64,000 bases of DNA from Caldilineaceae bacterium (GTDB lineage Bacteria; Chloroflexota; Anaerolineae; Caldilineales; Caldilineaceae). Shown here one piece after another: positions 27,490-36,246 of the stretch (position 1 is its first letter; each line of letters begins with the position of its first letter). Position numbers and translations under genes: made by a program. Location: NCBI GenBank assembly GCA_019637685.1, contig JAHBVF010000031.1:16187-80186 (forward strand). The letters are read 5' to 3'. Under the pieces are notes generated by a model that made no database searches, was not told the origin of the DNA, and was given only the letters and a program-made list of their open reading frames with translations.

Positions 27490-30400
27490 CTATCGACCCA
27501 ACTGCGCCAGGAAGAGATGCCACCTGGCCGTCACTGTACCCAAAGGCATATCAGCCGGATCGCTGTCTGTGCGCACGATCTGCAGGCGATAGTCGTAACT
27601 TTCGCCTGCAACAACTGAATTGTCAATGTAGCCGTACGCCCGCCCCGTCACCTGACCGCTGGCCAGCGCGGGGATCAGGCTTTCCCCATTCAGGACCCGT
27701 TCCCCGTCCGGGCCGACACGCAGCAGGTTGAAGCCGATGATAGACGCTTCGTTCTGGGTCTGCCAGGTCACGTGTACTCCCCAGGCTTCGTCGCTGGCAA
27801 GGGCATTTGTCACATCCACACCCGTGGGTACAACAATCTGCACATCCGCCCAGGCCGACTTGGGCGACAGGGGGCCTTGCTCTGGCACGCCGCCCGGCCC
27901 ATCCGGGTCGTATTTGACGCCGGATGCAGTGGCTACATTACAGGTGTAGCCGAAGCGGGTGCAGGGGGATTGGGCGGGCAACTGCGTTGTATCGACCCGC
28001 CCCACAAAGTTGACGATCACACTCAGGCTCTGGCCGGGGTAGAGGTCCGCATTGCCCGGTGTCAGATCGGTCCAATTGAGCGTGCCGTCGTTGATTTTGT
28101 CTTCTGTCGGTGGAGTGCTGCTCAAGAACGTTATGTAATTCGTATCGTATGTGTCGATCAGCGGCACAGTCGTCAGGGTCACTGTCCCCGTGTTGGTGAT
28201 ACGGATGGTAAAGCTGATTGTTTCCCCGCTGCGCACAGGGCTGACACCGTTCAGCACTTTGCTGATGGTGTATTGGGGGGCAGCGATGATCACACAGGCT
28301 GTGTCTGACACCCGCGGGGGGCTGCCAACGCTGGTGGCCGCACCGTCCACAATGGCGAAATTGGGTGTGCTGCTGCTGGGGCAGATAGCCCGATAGCCGA
28401 AGTCGGCCTGCAGATAGCTGGAAGTATCCGTGGGCAGTGTGACCGCCTTCGGGTCGTTGCCCGTCGTCAGTCCCAGCCCTGGCGGGATGGTTGTGTCGTC
28501 CACATCCACAGTGAAGTTGCCAGCGGGCAGATTGGTGAAGAGGTAATCCCCATTGCCGCTGGTCGTTTTCGAGGCAAAGGGCTGGCCGTTCAGCAGCAGA
28601 TTGACCACAACGCCGTTCAATCCCGGCTCATTGGTGTCGTCATCGGGCAGGCCATCGCCGTTCAGGTCATAGAAGACCCGGTCGCCAATGGTCCCGTGCC
28701 CAGCATATTGCAGGCCAAAGTCACAGGTGTTGACAGTGTTGCTGTTGCTGGCTGCATCCAACGGCGAAGCTGTGCTCAGCGTATAGAGCGTGGCGATCGA
28801 GCCACTGTCCACCGCCGCACAGTATTCGCCGGGTATCAGACCGCCAAATGTATAGACACCGCCGCTTGTGGTAGTCGTCGTGCGCAGGCGGCTGGCCGTT
28901 GTCAGCTTGGCCGGGTTGCTCGGGCAACTACCGCCATAGAGGTTGACCGTCACATTGCCCACACCCGGTTCGCTGCCGTTGTCCGGCACAGTCGTGCCGA
29001 TGAAGACCCGATTGCCAATGCTGCCCAGTGTACAACTGCCCGGATTGGCCAGTTGGAAGGGCGTCCCATTTGTGCTGAAGGAGACGACCTCAAAGGGACC
29101 GCCCTGGGTGGTTTTGTCGTTGCCCGCGGGTCGGCTCGTCCAGCCCGGATAGAGCGGCGCGGAGCAGGAAGTGTGAATGGCCTGGGCTGCTTGGCCGGTC
29201 GCGGTGAAGGTCGGTTCATTGCCGTTGACGCTGATGGTAAAGGTGTCGCCCGTGTTGATATTGTTGAAGGGGCCGCCCGAACCGTTGCCACCGATCGTAA
29301 TCGTCGTCGGGCCTGCGCCCAGATAGCGGATGGTCATCGACGTGGGCTTGACACATTTACAGTCTGAGGTGTTCAGGTAGATATTGTTGTTGAAGGGCAC
29401 TGTACACGCGGTCGTGGCTGCCGCGTTGCTGCTCCGGGGAAGAGCTGTCAGTGTGAAACTGTCGGCTGCCGGGGCCGCGGGTGCCGGGCCAGATTCCCCG
29501 GAAAGAATTTTGTCTGACTTGTCGGCTGTTCTGGTCACATTCGATGCCGTAAAGCGCACCGCCACCTCAATCCACTCGCCCGGAACCAGTGTGTCCGGTG
29601 GAACCAGCACATTCGTCCATTTCATCGTTCCACCGGCAACCGTTGTCGGTGCAGGGCCAGCCACAACAGTGTCGTAGGTCAGTTTGCTGGGGTCGTAGTA
29701 GTCCTCCAGCGGCAGCACAGTGACTGGTGTTGTGCCAGTGTTTGTGATGCGGATGGTGAAGGTGATTTTGTCATCTTTGACGACCGACGGGCTGGACGCC
29801 ACTTTGCTGATTGCCAACTGGGGAATCAGATTGTTGTAGCCGAAGTCCGCGTTCAGGAAGTTCTCGCCGCTGCTCAGGACTTTTGTGAGCGGTTCGTTGC
29901 CTGTTGTCAGTTGTGAGTTGGGCGGCAGGGTGCTTTCGTCCACATCCACCTGATAGGTGCCCGCGGCCAGATTGTTGAAGAGATAGAGACCGGATGTGCC
30001 CGGTTCTGTCTCGGTTGTGCGGACGATCGTGCCGTTTTGGCGCAGATAGACCCGCACGCCGGGGATGCCAGCATTTGCCTCGTCCTGATCGCCCTGGCCG
30101 TCGGTATCCAGCCAGATATAATCGCCGATGCTGCCCAGCGAGCTGTTGTTTTTGCTGGGAGAATTGTGTGCGCCAGCCAGGGTGACAGTGCCACAGCTAT
30201 TGTTCATGGCGCTGCGGGGAATGGCAAACTCATAGATCATATGCCATTCCCAATATTGGCCCGCGGCATCGTTCCAGTTATAGGGCGGCGAATGGCGTCT
30301 GTCCGCGTCCTGGCCTGCATAGGTTCCGCCCCAGCCGGAGTTGTTGATATTCCAGACAAGCGAAGTGGCCGCCTGGCTGATGGGGCCATCGAAATAGGCA

Positions 30401-31782
30401 ACCTTGAAATTGCCGCTATTCTGGGTGATGTAGTCCATTACCAGATCGGAGTAGCTGCCCCCGCTGTACGAAATATTAAAACTGGCCTGATCACTGCCAT
30501 CCAGATTCTTATAAGTGTGTTTGTTCCAGCCATCCTGGGCCACATAGGCGTTGCCTGTGGGATAGGTAGTGGGGTCAGGCGGATAGGCGAGGCTTTCTTC
30601 CGCATAGACGTTGTCATTGAAGCTGCGATCCACCACAAATGCGTAGTAGCAGAGAGATGGCCCGGCAAAGTTGTATAGATTGCCCGGCGCGTCCGCACCG
30701 GACGGTGTACGCCCGGCAAAAGAGTAGCCCGGATCGAGCAGCCCATCCACAACCGGCAGACCCACCAGTGTTGTGTCTGTGGCCGTGTCTGTTTTACTGC
30801 TGTTCTGGCCTGTGGCTGTGATAGTCGTCGTGTCGCTGGTTCCCGCGGCTGTACTGGCGGGGACATCAATCTGCACTTGAATGGGGTAAATGACGCCGGG
30901 TCCAATGGCTGGCGTCTGGCTGATAATCGTGTCCAAGCCATCCACCTGGCCGTTGCTGTTGCCGTCGGAATAGATCCGAACTGTCCACCCCTGGCTGGAT
31001 GTGGCTGACAGATTCACAATTTCGTTGGTCAGATTGCCGACCAAAACATTATGTGTATACGTTTTGGTCTGACCGGCGTTGCTACCGCCCGTACGGTCTG
31101 GAGCGATTGCCAGGTCTGTGGTATAGCAGACTTGCAGTTTGGGGCGCAGGCTCGTATTGCTTGTGTAGTCGCTGCTATAGAATTTCGTCTCGTTTTTGGG
31201 GTTGGTCACCGGCGATTCCAGAAGTACGCCGTAATTGGTGGCCGGGGTGCTTTTCCAATCCATTGCCAAGCTGGTGATATCCCAACTGGCCCAGTTGCCT
31301 TCATCGTCTTTGACAAACGCTTCTGAATCTACGCTGGGACCGAAATCGCCCCCATCGTTGGACCAGGGATAGTCCCAGGTGACTGAGCTTTCCGACCAGG
31401 ACCTTGTCACCTGATGCGCATGGATGGTGGCATCGCCGTCTTTGACATCATAGACGTAGAGCGAAAGGGTGGCGCTGGAGACAAGCGCGGTACTCGGAAT
31501 GCTGGACAGGTCGAATTGAAGCAAGGCGCGCTGGAGTTTGCCACTCTCCGTCTTGACAATCAGACTGCTGTCGCTGCCTTTATTCTCATTGTCATTGTCT
31601 TGGTTGATAAATGCATCTTTGCCCGCGGATGCGTTTGGCTGCAATGTGATACAGGTCGTACCCGCGTCGGGCGCGGCCAAAGACATTTGCCCCGGCAAGA
31701 CAGCGAGGACAATAGCCAACACAAACGCGGCCAGTACACTAATGCGCAGGATGGGCGGCGGGCTGTTTGGGATTCTGTTCAT
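27490..31782 (-). CDS. Giant secreted multidomain protein (DNRLRE, SdrD-B-like and DUF11-like domains)
   Basis: A 1430-residue predicted surface protein. The signal peptide spans about 1-37. Residues about 45-220 match the DNRLRE type (ALLQFDLSSIP, SWSESSVTW). A NEW3/CARDB-like beta domain (about 225-335) and an unassigned segment (350-545) follow. There are three SdrD-B-like domains (about 549-650, 918-1025, 1030-1130; GSIGDYIWLD, TIGDRVFYDLNGDGLPDD) and DUF11-like domains (about 655-750 and 1170-1310; TFTIRITNTGT). The end is an FN3-like domain (about 1318-1420; VHVTWQTQNEASIIGFNLLR) with the tail HLFLAQLGR. Calcium-binding-like DxNxDG loops are present. No enzyme motif was recognised. It is the first gene of four consecutive surface-protein genes. 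Confidence 0.78.
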   Translation of the reverse strand: MNRIPNSPPPILRISVLAAFVLAIVLAVLPGQMSLAAPDAGTTCITLQPNASAGKDAFINQDNDNENKGSDSSLIVKTESGKLQRALLQFDLSSIPSTALVSSATLSLYVYDVKDGDATIHAHQVTRSWSESSVTWDYPWSNDGGDFGPSVDSEAFVKDDEGNWASWDITSLAMDWKSTPATNYGVLLESPVTNPKNETKFYSSDYTSNTSLRPKLQVCYTTDLAIAPDRTGGSNAGQTKTYTHNVLVGNLTNEIVNLSATSSQGWTVRIYSDGNSNGQVDGLDTIISQTPAIGPGVIYPIQVQIDVPASTAAGTSDTTTITATGQNSSKTDTATDTTLVGLPVVDGLLDPGYSFAGRTPSGADAPGNLYNFAGPSLCYYAFVVDRSFNDNVYAEESLAYPPDPTTYPTGNAYVAQDGWNKHTYKNLDGSDQASFNISYSGGSYSDLVMDYITQNSGNFKVAYFDGPISQAATSLVWNINNSGWGGTYAGQDADRRHSPPYNWNDAAGQYWEWHMIYEFAIPRSAMNNSCGTVTLAGAHNSPSKNNSSLGSIGDYIWLDTDGQGDQDEANAGIPGVRVYLRQNGTIVRTTETEPGTSGLYLFNNLAAGTYQVDVDESTLPPNSQLTTGNEPLTKVLSSGENFLNADFGYNNLIPQLAISKVASSPSVVKDDKITFTIRITNTGTTPVTVLPLEDYYDPSKLTYDTVVAGPAPTTVAGGTMKWTNVLVPPDTLVPGEWIEVAVRFTASNVTRTADKSDKILSGESGPAPAAPAADSFTLTALPRSSNAAATTACTVPFNNNIYLNTSDCKCVKPTSMTIRYLGAGPTTITIGGNGSGGPFNNINTGDTFTISVNGNEPTFTATGQAAQAIHTSCSAPLYPGWTSRPAGNDKTTQGGPFEVVSFSTNGTPFQLANPGSCTLGSIGNRVFIGTTVPDNGSEPGVGNVTVNLYGGSCPSNPAKLTTASRLRTTTTTSGGVYTFGGLIPGEYCAAVDSGSIATLYTLSTASPLDAASNSNTVNTCDFGLQYAGHGTIGDRVFYDLNGDGLPDDDTNEPGLNGVVVNLLLNGQPFASKTTSGNGDYLFTNLPAGNFTVDVDDTTIPPGLGLTTGNDPKAVTLPTDTSSYLQADFGYRAICPSSSTPNFAIVDGAATSVGSPPRVSDTACVIIAAPQYTISKVLNGVSPVRSGETISFTIRITNTGTVTLTTVPLIDTYDTNYITFLSSTPPTEDKINDGTLNWTDLTPGNADLYPGQSLSVIVNFVGRVDTTQLPAQSPCTRFGYTCNVATASGVKYDPDGPGGVPEQGPLSPKSAWADVQIVVPTGVDVTNALASDEAWGVHVTWQTQNEASIIGFNLLRVGPDGERVLNGESLIPALASGQVTGRAYGYIDNSVVAGESYDYRLQIVRTDSDPADMPLGTVTARWHLFLAQLGR

Positions 31783-31987
31783 TTTTCCATCGCTCTCAGT
31801 GAATTGGAACTAATCTAACGCAAATTAACGAATCTTGGCCCAGGCGATAGTACCTGTACCAATGGGGTGTGACTGGGAGACTATGCAATAATAACCGGCT
31901 TGCCTGAACAAATGCTTTGCATTCTTCGGCAAACGGTTACAGAATAGTGTATATGCCCGGTGGGGCACAACCAGCAGTGAAAATAGG

Positions 31988-32058
31988 AACGCAGATTTAC
32001 GCAGAAGACACAGATTACGCAGGTTTCTATCCGTGTTTATCCGCGTTCATCCGTGGCT
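31988..32058. repeat. Periodic ACGCAGATT/ATCCGCG intergenic repeat
   Basis: The left half holds repeated ACGCAGATT-like 12-mers; the right half holds repeated TATCCGTG/TATCCGCG/CATCCGTG units that are roughly their inverse. The whole reads as a 70-bp degenerate palindrome. It is the only structured element recognised in 31783-32242, which also contains the untranslated leader of the gene ending at 31782. Confidence 0.6.
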
Positions 32059-32242
32059 ATTTTTTAAGTCAGCTATTTTGGCAATAATTTCATGGCCTCG
32101 CGCCAAAATATCTAGGTGTATTCACGGACTATCGTAAAGTATAGCAGGAAGAGAGATTATGCAATGTTACATTACGCTTTCAATTTGTCAGATAGTGGGT
32201 TTTTGATTTAACGCAACAGGAGGAAGCGCCTGACCTGGACGG

Positions 32243-33469
32243 TCAATGGGCTGGGCGGGTATCTTGATTTGGTGACCGATGAAGTGCTTTTGTTAAATCG
32301 GGCGCGGGTGTGGCGGCCGGCACAGTCACATAGAAAGTGCTGCCCTGGCCTGGCTTGCTTTCGTACCAGATTTCGCCCCCATGCAGTTCTACCAGCGAGC
32401 GGGTGATGTACAGCCCCAATCCCGCGCCGGCTGTTCCATTTTTGCGCACCTGTTCGCTCCGGTAAAAGCGTTCAAACAGGTGATCCTCTTCCTTCTGCTC
32501 AATGCCATTGCCCTGATCCGTCACCGCCAGACGCAGAAACTCCCCGGAAGCCGTGGGCTGAACGGAGAGCACAAGCACGCCCTCCTCTGGCGTGAATTTG
32601 CTGGCATTGCTGAGCAAATGCCCCACCACCTGTTCCATGCGCGCAGAATCGCAGAGGGCCTGGGGCAGATCCTCTGCCACTTCGACAACCAGCCGCTGGT
32701 CACGGGCCAAAAGCCAGGGTTCGAATTCCCGCAGCGCTTTGTCGACGATGCCCCGTATGGGTGTGGGGCGCAGAACCAGTTCCAGCCGGTCCGCGTCAAT
32801 GCGCGCCGCATCCAACAGCTCGCTCAGTGTGACCAGCAAGCGTTGGGTGCTCGACTCGATCCAGCCCAGATTTTCCTGCTGTTCGGGGGTAAGGTTGTCG
32901 GCTCCGCTGTCCTGAAGAAGCTCCAGAAAACCGTAGATAGAAGTGAGCGGGGTACGCAGTTCGTGGGCGGCCACAGAGATAAAGGAAGAGCGAATCTCGT
33001 TCATCAACCGCAGCTCCGCGTTGGTGGTAGCCAATTCCTGATTCTGACGTTCCAACCGGCCCTGAAGCAAGCGCAGTTCATTGTGCCGTTGCATCAATTC
33101 CTGTTGCACTTTGCCGTGCTCGGTGATATCTTGCACCACAAACAGCAGACCCAATGCGCCGGTTTGCTCGTCCTCCCAGCGTTGCACTACAAGTGTAACG
33201 TACAGGTCTTTGCCGTCGGCATCCGTCCGATTCAACGATTCAAAGCGCAGGGCATCTGTCTCGCCAGCCAGAACCGAATGCACACACGCTTCGCTGCCGG
33301 TCAATTCGGGAACCAAATCCAGCAAAGGCTGGCCGACAGCAGTACGGGTTCTCCCGCCATCCCAGAGAATATCTGGATTGCCATGCACGCTTGTGATCGC
33401 GTACTGGTCATCGGTCAGCGCATAGGCAATGCGTTGTTCCGCGAAAATTTTCTGGGCAATGACATCCAT
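32243..33469 (-). CDS. PAS-domain sensor histidine kinase (soluble)
   Basis: A 408-residue two-component kinase with no membrane segment. Residues 1-115 form a PAS domain (ending FVVQDITEHG). A coiled-coil linker (about 120-160) leads to the HisKA domain with phospho-acceptor His169 (AAHELRTPL). The HATPase domain shows the N box (LLSNASKFT), G1 (DQGNGI), F box (FERFYR) and G2 (GAGLGLYI). It is the last gene of a five-gene signalling run that also encodes a response regulator, its likely partner, three genes upstream. The GTPase stop is 15 bases before its ATG. The stimulus is unknown; a cytoplasmic ligand or redox cue is plausible for PAS. Confidence 0.93.
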   Translation of the reverse strand: MDVIAQKIFAEQRIAYALTDDQYAITSVHGNPDILWDGGRTRTAVGQPLLDLVPELTGSEACVHSVLAGETDALRFESLNRTDADGKDLYVTLVVQRWEDEQTGALGLLFVVQDITEHGKVQQELMQRHNELRLLQGRLERQNQELATTNAELRLMNEIRSSFISVAAHELRTPLTSIYGFLELLQDSGADNLTPEQQENLGWIESSTQRLLVTLSELLDAARIDADRLELVLRPTPIRGIVDKALREFEPWLLARDQRLVVEVAEDLPQALCDSARMEQVVGHLLSNASKFTPEEGVLVLSVQPTASGEFLRLAVTDQGNGIEQKEEDHLFERFYRSEQVRKNGTAGAGLGLYITRSLVELHGGEIWYESKPGQGSTFYVTVPAATPAPDLTKALHRSPNQDTRPAH

Positions 33470-33484
33470 TCTACAGCGCTCCGC

Positions 33485-34003
33485 TCATGCACCCACAAGC
33501 ATCCGTCCCAAATGCCGAAACATTTCTTCCACGTTGTCACCAGTGCGTGCGCTCGCAATAAAATAATCCGCGCCCAAGCGAGCAGCCGCGTCCTTCACCT
33601 GTTCTTCCAGAATGCGTTGCTCCGGGCTGTCGCTCTTATTGGCAACCACAATTAACATCACGTGGGGGTTGATCTGGCGCAGATCGTTCAAATAACTGCC
33701 CAGATTGGTCAGACTCTCTGGTCTGGTCAAATCACAGACCAGGACCGCGGCCGACGCGCCCCGCATATAGCTGCCCCGAATCTGGTTGAAATCTTCGCTG
33801 CCTGCCAAATCCCACAGCATCATCGTCAGTTCCACCACCACGCCATCTGTCGTTGGCACAGCGACAGTCTTGCGGCTAACTTTTACGCCGATAGTGCTAA
33901 TATATTTTTCGTCAAAAAGATCATAGACAAACCGGCGCACCAGGCTTGTCTTGCCAACGGCAAAATCTCCGAGAAGACAGACTTTTTTGCTGACTGTTCT
34001 CAC
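33485..34003 (-). CDS. Ras/Rab-like small GTPase
   Basis: A 172-residue single-domain GTPase starting at GTG behind AGGAAG. All G motifs are visible: G1 GDFAVGKTS (12-20), the switch I threonine at about residue 37, G3 WDLAGSED (64-71), G4 NKSD (122-125) and G5 SAR (151-153). In Ras the G3 motif is DTAGQE; here the catalytic glutamine is replaced by serine (Ser69), which would lower intrinsic hydrolysis and call for a GAP (inference). There is no lipidation motif. It lies between a longin/roadblock-like protein and the histidine kinase, both on the same transcript, suggesting it acts as the switch of this signalling unit. Confidence 0.93.
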   Translation of the reverse strand: MRTVSKKVCLLGDFAVGKTSLVRRFVYDLFDEKYISTIGVKVSRKTVAVPTTDGVVVELTMMLWDLAGSEDFNQIRGSYMRGASAAVLVCDLTRPESLTNLGSYLNDLRQINPHVMLIVVANKSDSPEQRILEEQVKDAAARLGADYFIASARTGDNVEEMFRHLGRMLVGA

Positions 34004-34028
34004 AGATCACTTCCTTGCCCGGTATGAG

Positions 34029-35000
34029 CTACCGGGCGATTTCTGACTCAACCGATAGAAATGATTCAAATTCGCGGCGGGCCGCTCTCCGAAACCGTGA
34101 AGCATCTCCGTCATATTGGCGTAAATTTTCATGTTGTTTTTTCTCAAATGCATAAACACGTTGATAGGCTTTCCAGCGAAAATTGCGGGGTGGTACGCCA
34201 TCGACTACCATTGCCACATAAGCGTACCGGCCAAATTCCAGCAGCAGTTCGCGATTTCCAAACTGAAGCTGCTGCAAATGCGCTTCTCCACTCCCCAACA
34301 CCTGCTCTGCAAACTCCTGAATCGCTGTCAGCATCCCGCTGATCAGGTCTGAATCCGCATTGTGTTCTGGCGTTCGGGTGATGTGCCAGAGCAGCAGCCC
34401 GCTCTCCCGATGGATCAGATAAATTTCCTGCACGAGTATAGGCATCGCCTCGCGCAGGGCCAGTTCGCCCACGGGTACGCCAGTGAAAAGCGAACGGATA
34501 CGGCGAGTAAAGCGCTGTAAATCCGTGGCAGCTTTTAGTTTCTCGTCAACAGAACGCGCCAGGTCGCGCATGGCCTCGGTCACGGCGCGCATGACAATCT
34601 GACCGATGACCGGGTAGAGCGCGTCAATAATTTCTTCCTGGGATTCCTGAATCTGGCGGCGGATGGCATCGCCTAAAATGGGTGCCACCGCCTGCGCCAA
34701 CGCGGCTTTGTCGCTAATCTGATGGCGCAGCGCGTCTATCTCCCCGCTGAGAACGTGTATCTGATCCCGGTCGGAGCCTAATAGTATCTCCTGAATTGCT
34801 GCCAAATCCGGGTCGTCAGTGCCGCGCTGATCCGACCCCAGCGCGGCACCGCCGGGCCACGGCATATTGTCCACCATCTGCGCGGCCAGCGGACCGGTGT
34901 GGCGGTTGACAAGATCGTCAGTCGCAACGTCAACCAGACGTTCCATACCAGAACGTCTGGTTGTCTGATTGCGGCCTTGTGAGCGCGGTTGTCCATTCAT
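34029..35000 (-). CDS. GTPase-associated protein, OmpA-family N-terminal type with longin/roadblock-like region
   Basis: A 323-residue soluble protein. Residues about 80-190 are helical and carry the pattern ILGDAIRRQIQ, DALYPVIGQIV, VGELALREAMPILVQ. From memory this matches the N-terminal part of OmpA-annotated proteins encoded beside Rab-like GTPases in Cyanobacteria and Chloroflexota; no OmpA C-terminal domain is present here. Residues about 193-310 start with IYLIHRESGLLL and continue LISGMLTAIQEFAEQVL and LQFGNRELLLEFGRYAYVA, a pattern resembling longin/roadblock folds that regulate small GTPases. It lies 25 bases upstream of the GTPase gene. A role as regulator or effector of that GTPase is inferred. 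Confidence 0.65.
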   Translation of the reverse strand: MNGQPRSQGRNQTTRRSGMERLVDVATDDLVNRHTGPLAAQMVDNMPWPGGAALGSDQRGTDDPDLAAIQEILLGSDRDQIHVLSGEIDALRHQISDKAALAQAVAPILGDAIRRQIQESQEEIIDALYPVIGQIVMRAVTEAMRDLARSVDEKLKAATDLQRFTRRIRSLFTGVPVGELALREAMPILVQEIYLIHRESGLLLWHITRTPEHNADSDLISGMLTAIQEFAEQVLGSGEAHLQQLQFGNRELLLEFGRYAYVAMVVDGVPPRNFRWKAYQRVYAFEKKQHENLRQYDGDASRFRRAARREFESFLSVESEIAR

Positions 35001-35036
35001 TCGGTAACTATTGTCCAGTTTTACGCGGCAAAAGAA

Positions 35037-35432
35037 CTACTCGGCGCTTTTCAGCAGTCCGTCCAGCACCGAAGTCAGCATTCCGTCGCCTTTGATCTGG
35101 TTGCCTATTTCGACAAAGAGATTGCCCAACTGCTCCCGATCCACCTTTTCGTCTCCCAGGCGGTTCAGTGCATCCCGGGTTTCGCTACGCAGTTCGTCGG
35201 TGGATTCCTGGAGTTCCTGACGTGTCTCCTGCAACCGTTTGTTGTGCGCACTGTCCTGGGCGGCCAGCTGCTCGTTGGCTCGGTCCAGGGCTTTCTGCAA
35301 GCGGGTCAGGTCTCGCTGAAGCGTGGTAAAGCGGGCCTCAGTTTCTCGAATAACGCCGCCAAACAGAATATCCCGCACCCGATCCAGGTCCTGGGGGGTG
35401 GCGACCGGGCTTTTCTTTTCTTCTGTGCTCAT
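35037..35432 (-). CDS. Coiled-coil protein of the GTPase operon
   Basis: A 131-residue acidic, helical protein with a good AAGGAA Shine-Dalgarno. After a short N-terminal segment with the motif RVRDILFGGVI, residues about 30-95 are heptad-like coiled coil (TLQRDLTRLQKALDRANEQL). A short conserved-looking end contains NLFVEIGNQIKG. Similar small coiled-coil proteins with an ILFG motif occur next to Ras-like GTPases in Cyanobacteria, to my recollection. It is placed between the response regulator and the longin-like protein, so a scaffold or adaptor role in the signalling complex is plausible. There is no catalytic motif. Confidence 0.65.
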   Translation of the reverse strand: MSTEEKKSPVATPQDLDRVRDILFGGVIRETEARFTTLQRDLTRLQKALDRANEQLAAQDSAHNKRLQETRQELQESTDELRSETRDALNRLGDEKVDREQLGNLFVEIGNQIKGDGMLTSVLDGLLKSAE

Positions 35433-35484
35433 TGTTTCCTTGCTCCCTTTTCAATAGTTTGGACGCGGAAAATTACGAAAAATA

Positions 35485-36246
35485 TTACGCTTGGGCTTTC
35501 ACCAGAAAGCGATACCCAATGCCTCGTTCTGTGCCCACATACTTGGTTTTGCTCGCTTTGTCTTCGATCTTCTGGCGCAGGCGGTGGATGTGAACCCGCA
35601 GGGTATCCTCAAATATTTCGTCCAGGGGCCAAATACGCCGCAGCAGAAAATCATTGGTCACTGTCCGGCCGGCGTTGCGCATGAGGATGAAGAGTATCTT
35701 CGTCTCTGTCGGGGTCAGCGTGATTTCCTCCCCGTTCAAAACCACCTGCTGATGGACAAAATCAACGGACAGGCGTTCGTCCACGTGGACAATCGGATCG
35801 AGGGTGTAGGCGAAATCCCCCATGCGCCGCAACACGCGGCCCACCCGGGCCATCAGCTCCCGCGGGCTGAAGGGTTTTGTCACATAATCTTCGGCAAAGT
35901 GTTCGATTCCCTGAATGACCACCTCCTCCTGATCCACAGCCGTCAACAGAATCACAGGCATATCCGCGTACTGCTGTACACTCCGGCAAAACGCAAATCC
36001 ATCCATCTCCGGCATATTGATGTCCACAATGGCCAGATGGGGCAGGCCATCCCGGGCAATGCACTCCAGTGCTTCCCTTCCAGACTCGGCAGTCATCACC
36101 CGATAGCCGCTCATATCCAGCTTGCTGGCCACCAGGCGCACAATGGCCGGATCGTCGTCCACGACAAGCACCCGTGGAAATTCGCTTCCACTCTTGTCAG
36201 GCAAAATTGTGTCCACACTCAACTCCTGATTCTGGCCGAGAGCCAT
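35485..36246 (-). CDS. OmpR/PhoB-type response regulator
   Basis: A 253-residue DNA-binding response regulator. The receiver domain (about 25-138) has the acidic pair VVDDD, phospho-acceptor Asp75 (IVDINMPEMDG), the LTA threonine region and Lys124 (TKPFSPREL). The winged-helix domain (about 150-250) shows LTPTETKILFILMRNAGRTV and TLRVHIHRLRQKIED, then YVGTERGIGYRF. Its ATG lies 28 bases inside the end of hisS, giving translational overlap; TTG or GTG starts a few codons later are possible. It is likely phosphorylated by the PAS kinase encoded at the end of the same run. Confidence 0.94.
   Translation of the reverse strand: MALGQNQELSVDTILPDKSGSEFPRVLVVDDDPAIVRLVASKLDMSGYRVMTAESGREALECIARDGLPHLAIVDINMPEMDGFAFCRSVQQYADMPVILLTAVDQEEVVIQGIEHFAEDYVTKPFSPRELMARVGRVLRRMGDFAYTLDPIVHVDERLSVDFVHQQVVLNGEEITLTPTETKILFILMRNAGRTVTNDFLLRRIWPLDEIFEDTLRVHIHRLRQKIEDKASKTKYVGTERGIGYRFLVKAQA

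Noticed and set aside
31783..32242. Possible small gene or regulatory RNA in the gap after the giant protein
   Set aside because: Apart from the 70-bp periodic repeat, no frame with start signals, no promoter and no stable hairpin with a U tract was seen.
32720..32745. GGTTCGAATTCCCGC, resembling a tRNA T-arm
   Set aside because: It lies inside the histidine kinase gene, in frame with conserved sequence, and no acceptor or anticodon arms can be drawn around it.
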